22,589 bases of DNA from JBBSMX01 sp038232935 (GTDB taxonomy: Bacteria; Bacteroidota; Rhodothermia; Rhodothermales; JANQRZ01), in assembly GCA_038232935.1 (NCBI GenBank), contig JBBSMX010000064.1:1-22589 (forward strand), read 5' to 3'. The notes under the pieces were generated by a model. It had not been told where the DNA came from. It did no database searches and saw nothing but the letters and a program-made list of their open reading frames with translations. The translations under genes and the position numbers were made by a program. Positions within the stretch are counted from its first letter, which is position 1. Every line of letters starts with the position of its first letter. Below are positions 22,563-22,589 of this stretch, piece by piece.

Positions 22563-22589
22563 CTAGATCTCAAAGGTCTCCGCCAGCAC
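22563..22589 (-). CDS. Possible C-terminal end of a minus-strand gene
   Basis: On the minus strand the last 27 bases read VLAETFEI then a stop (complement of 22563-22565). The residues are plausible as the end of a convergent gene, but the piece is far too short to name. The spacer 22435-22562 holds no other feature I can support. Confidence 0.2.
   Translation of the reverse strand: MLAETFEI

Noticed and set aside
1..22589. CRISPR arrays, tRNA, rRNA, transposase or integrase genes
   Set aside because: None seen on either strand: no regularly spaced repeats, no cloverleaf and no recombinase motifs.

Overview
The window is G+C-rich and almost entirely coding on the plus strand. It looks like chromosome from the Rhodothermota/Bacteroidota lineage (relatives of Rhodothermus, Salinibacter, Rubrivirga). 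Four things point there: a full alternative complex III (ACIII) cluster running into a caa3-type oxygen reductase with the A2-type Tyr-Ser motif, as in Rhodothermus marinus; three proteins ending in type IX secretion (T9SS) sorting domains; start codons mostly without a Shine-Dalgarno sequence; and a Bacteroidota-type promoter (TTTG, 19 bp, TATATTTTG) before the respiratory cluster. The assignment is inference from gene content, not from a database match.

Layout. 1-230: end of a MATE-family exporter. 340-1367: a secreted protein whose T9SS sorting domain is thrown out of frame by a frameshift. 1397-1428: promoter. 1601-13488: ACIII genes actA, actB, actC, actD, actE and actF, in order but interrupted between actE and actF. 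13604-20046: an unassigned single-span membrane protein, a SCO copper chaperone, then oxidase subunits II (fused to cytochrome c), I, III and IV, then a small unassigned membrane protein. 20140-21096: metF. 21097-21420: non-coding stretch with direct repeats and a possible pseudoknot. 21421-22434: another T9SS-sorted protein.

How the genes work together. ACIII oxidises the quinol pool and passes electrons through its pentahaem (ActA) and monohaem (ActE) cytochromes to the cytochrome c domain on oxidase subunit II, then through CuA to haem a and the haem a3-CuB site in subunit I. SCO supplies copper for CuA. The order supports one respiratory supercomplex module.

The most unusual structure is the interruption between actE and actF. 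A perfect 60-bp direct repeat (8681-8740 and 12258-12317) brackets about 3.5 kb. The left copy belongs to a chimeric ORF that starts like ActF and switches, at a lipobox, into an unrelated lipoprotein. The segment also carries a 977-residue secreted alpha/beta-hydrolase-like protein with a T9SS sorting domain. Both repeat copies are in the same reading frame, so recombination between them would remove the segment and leave an intact actF directly behind actE. Nearly every spacer in the respiratory cluster also carries a palindrome or hairpin, including a GTAGGGGC...GCCCCTAC family, and a 19-bp motif is shared (16 of 19) between the actA promoter and the start of the downstream oxidase block.
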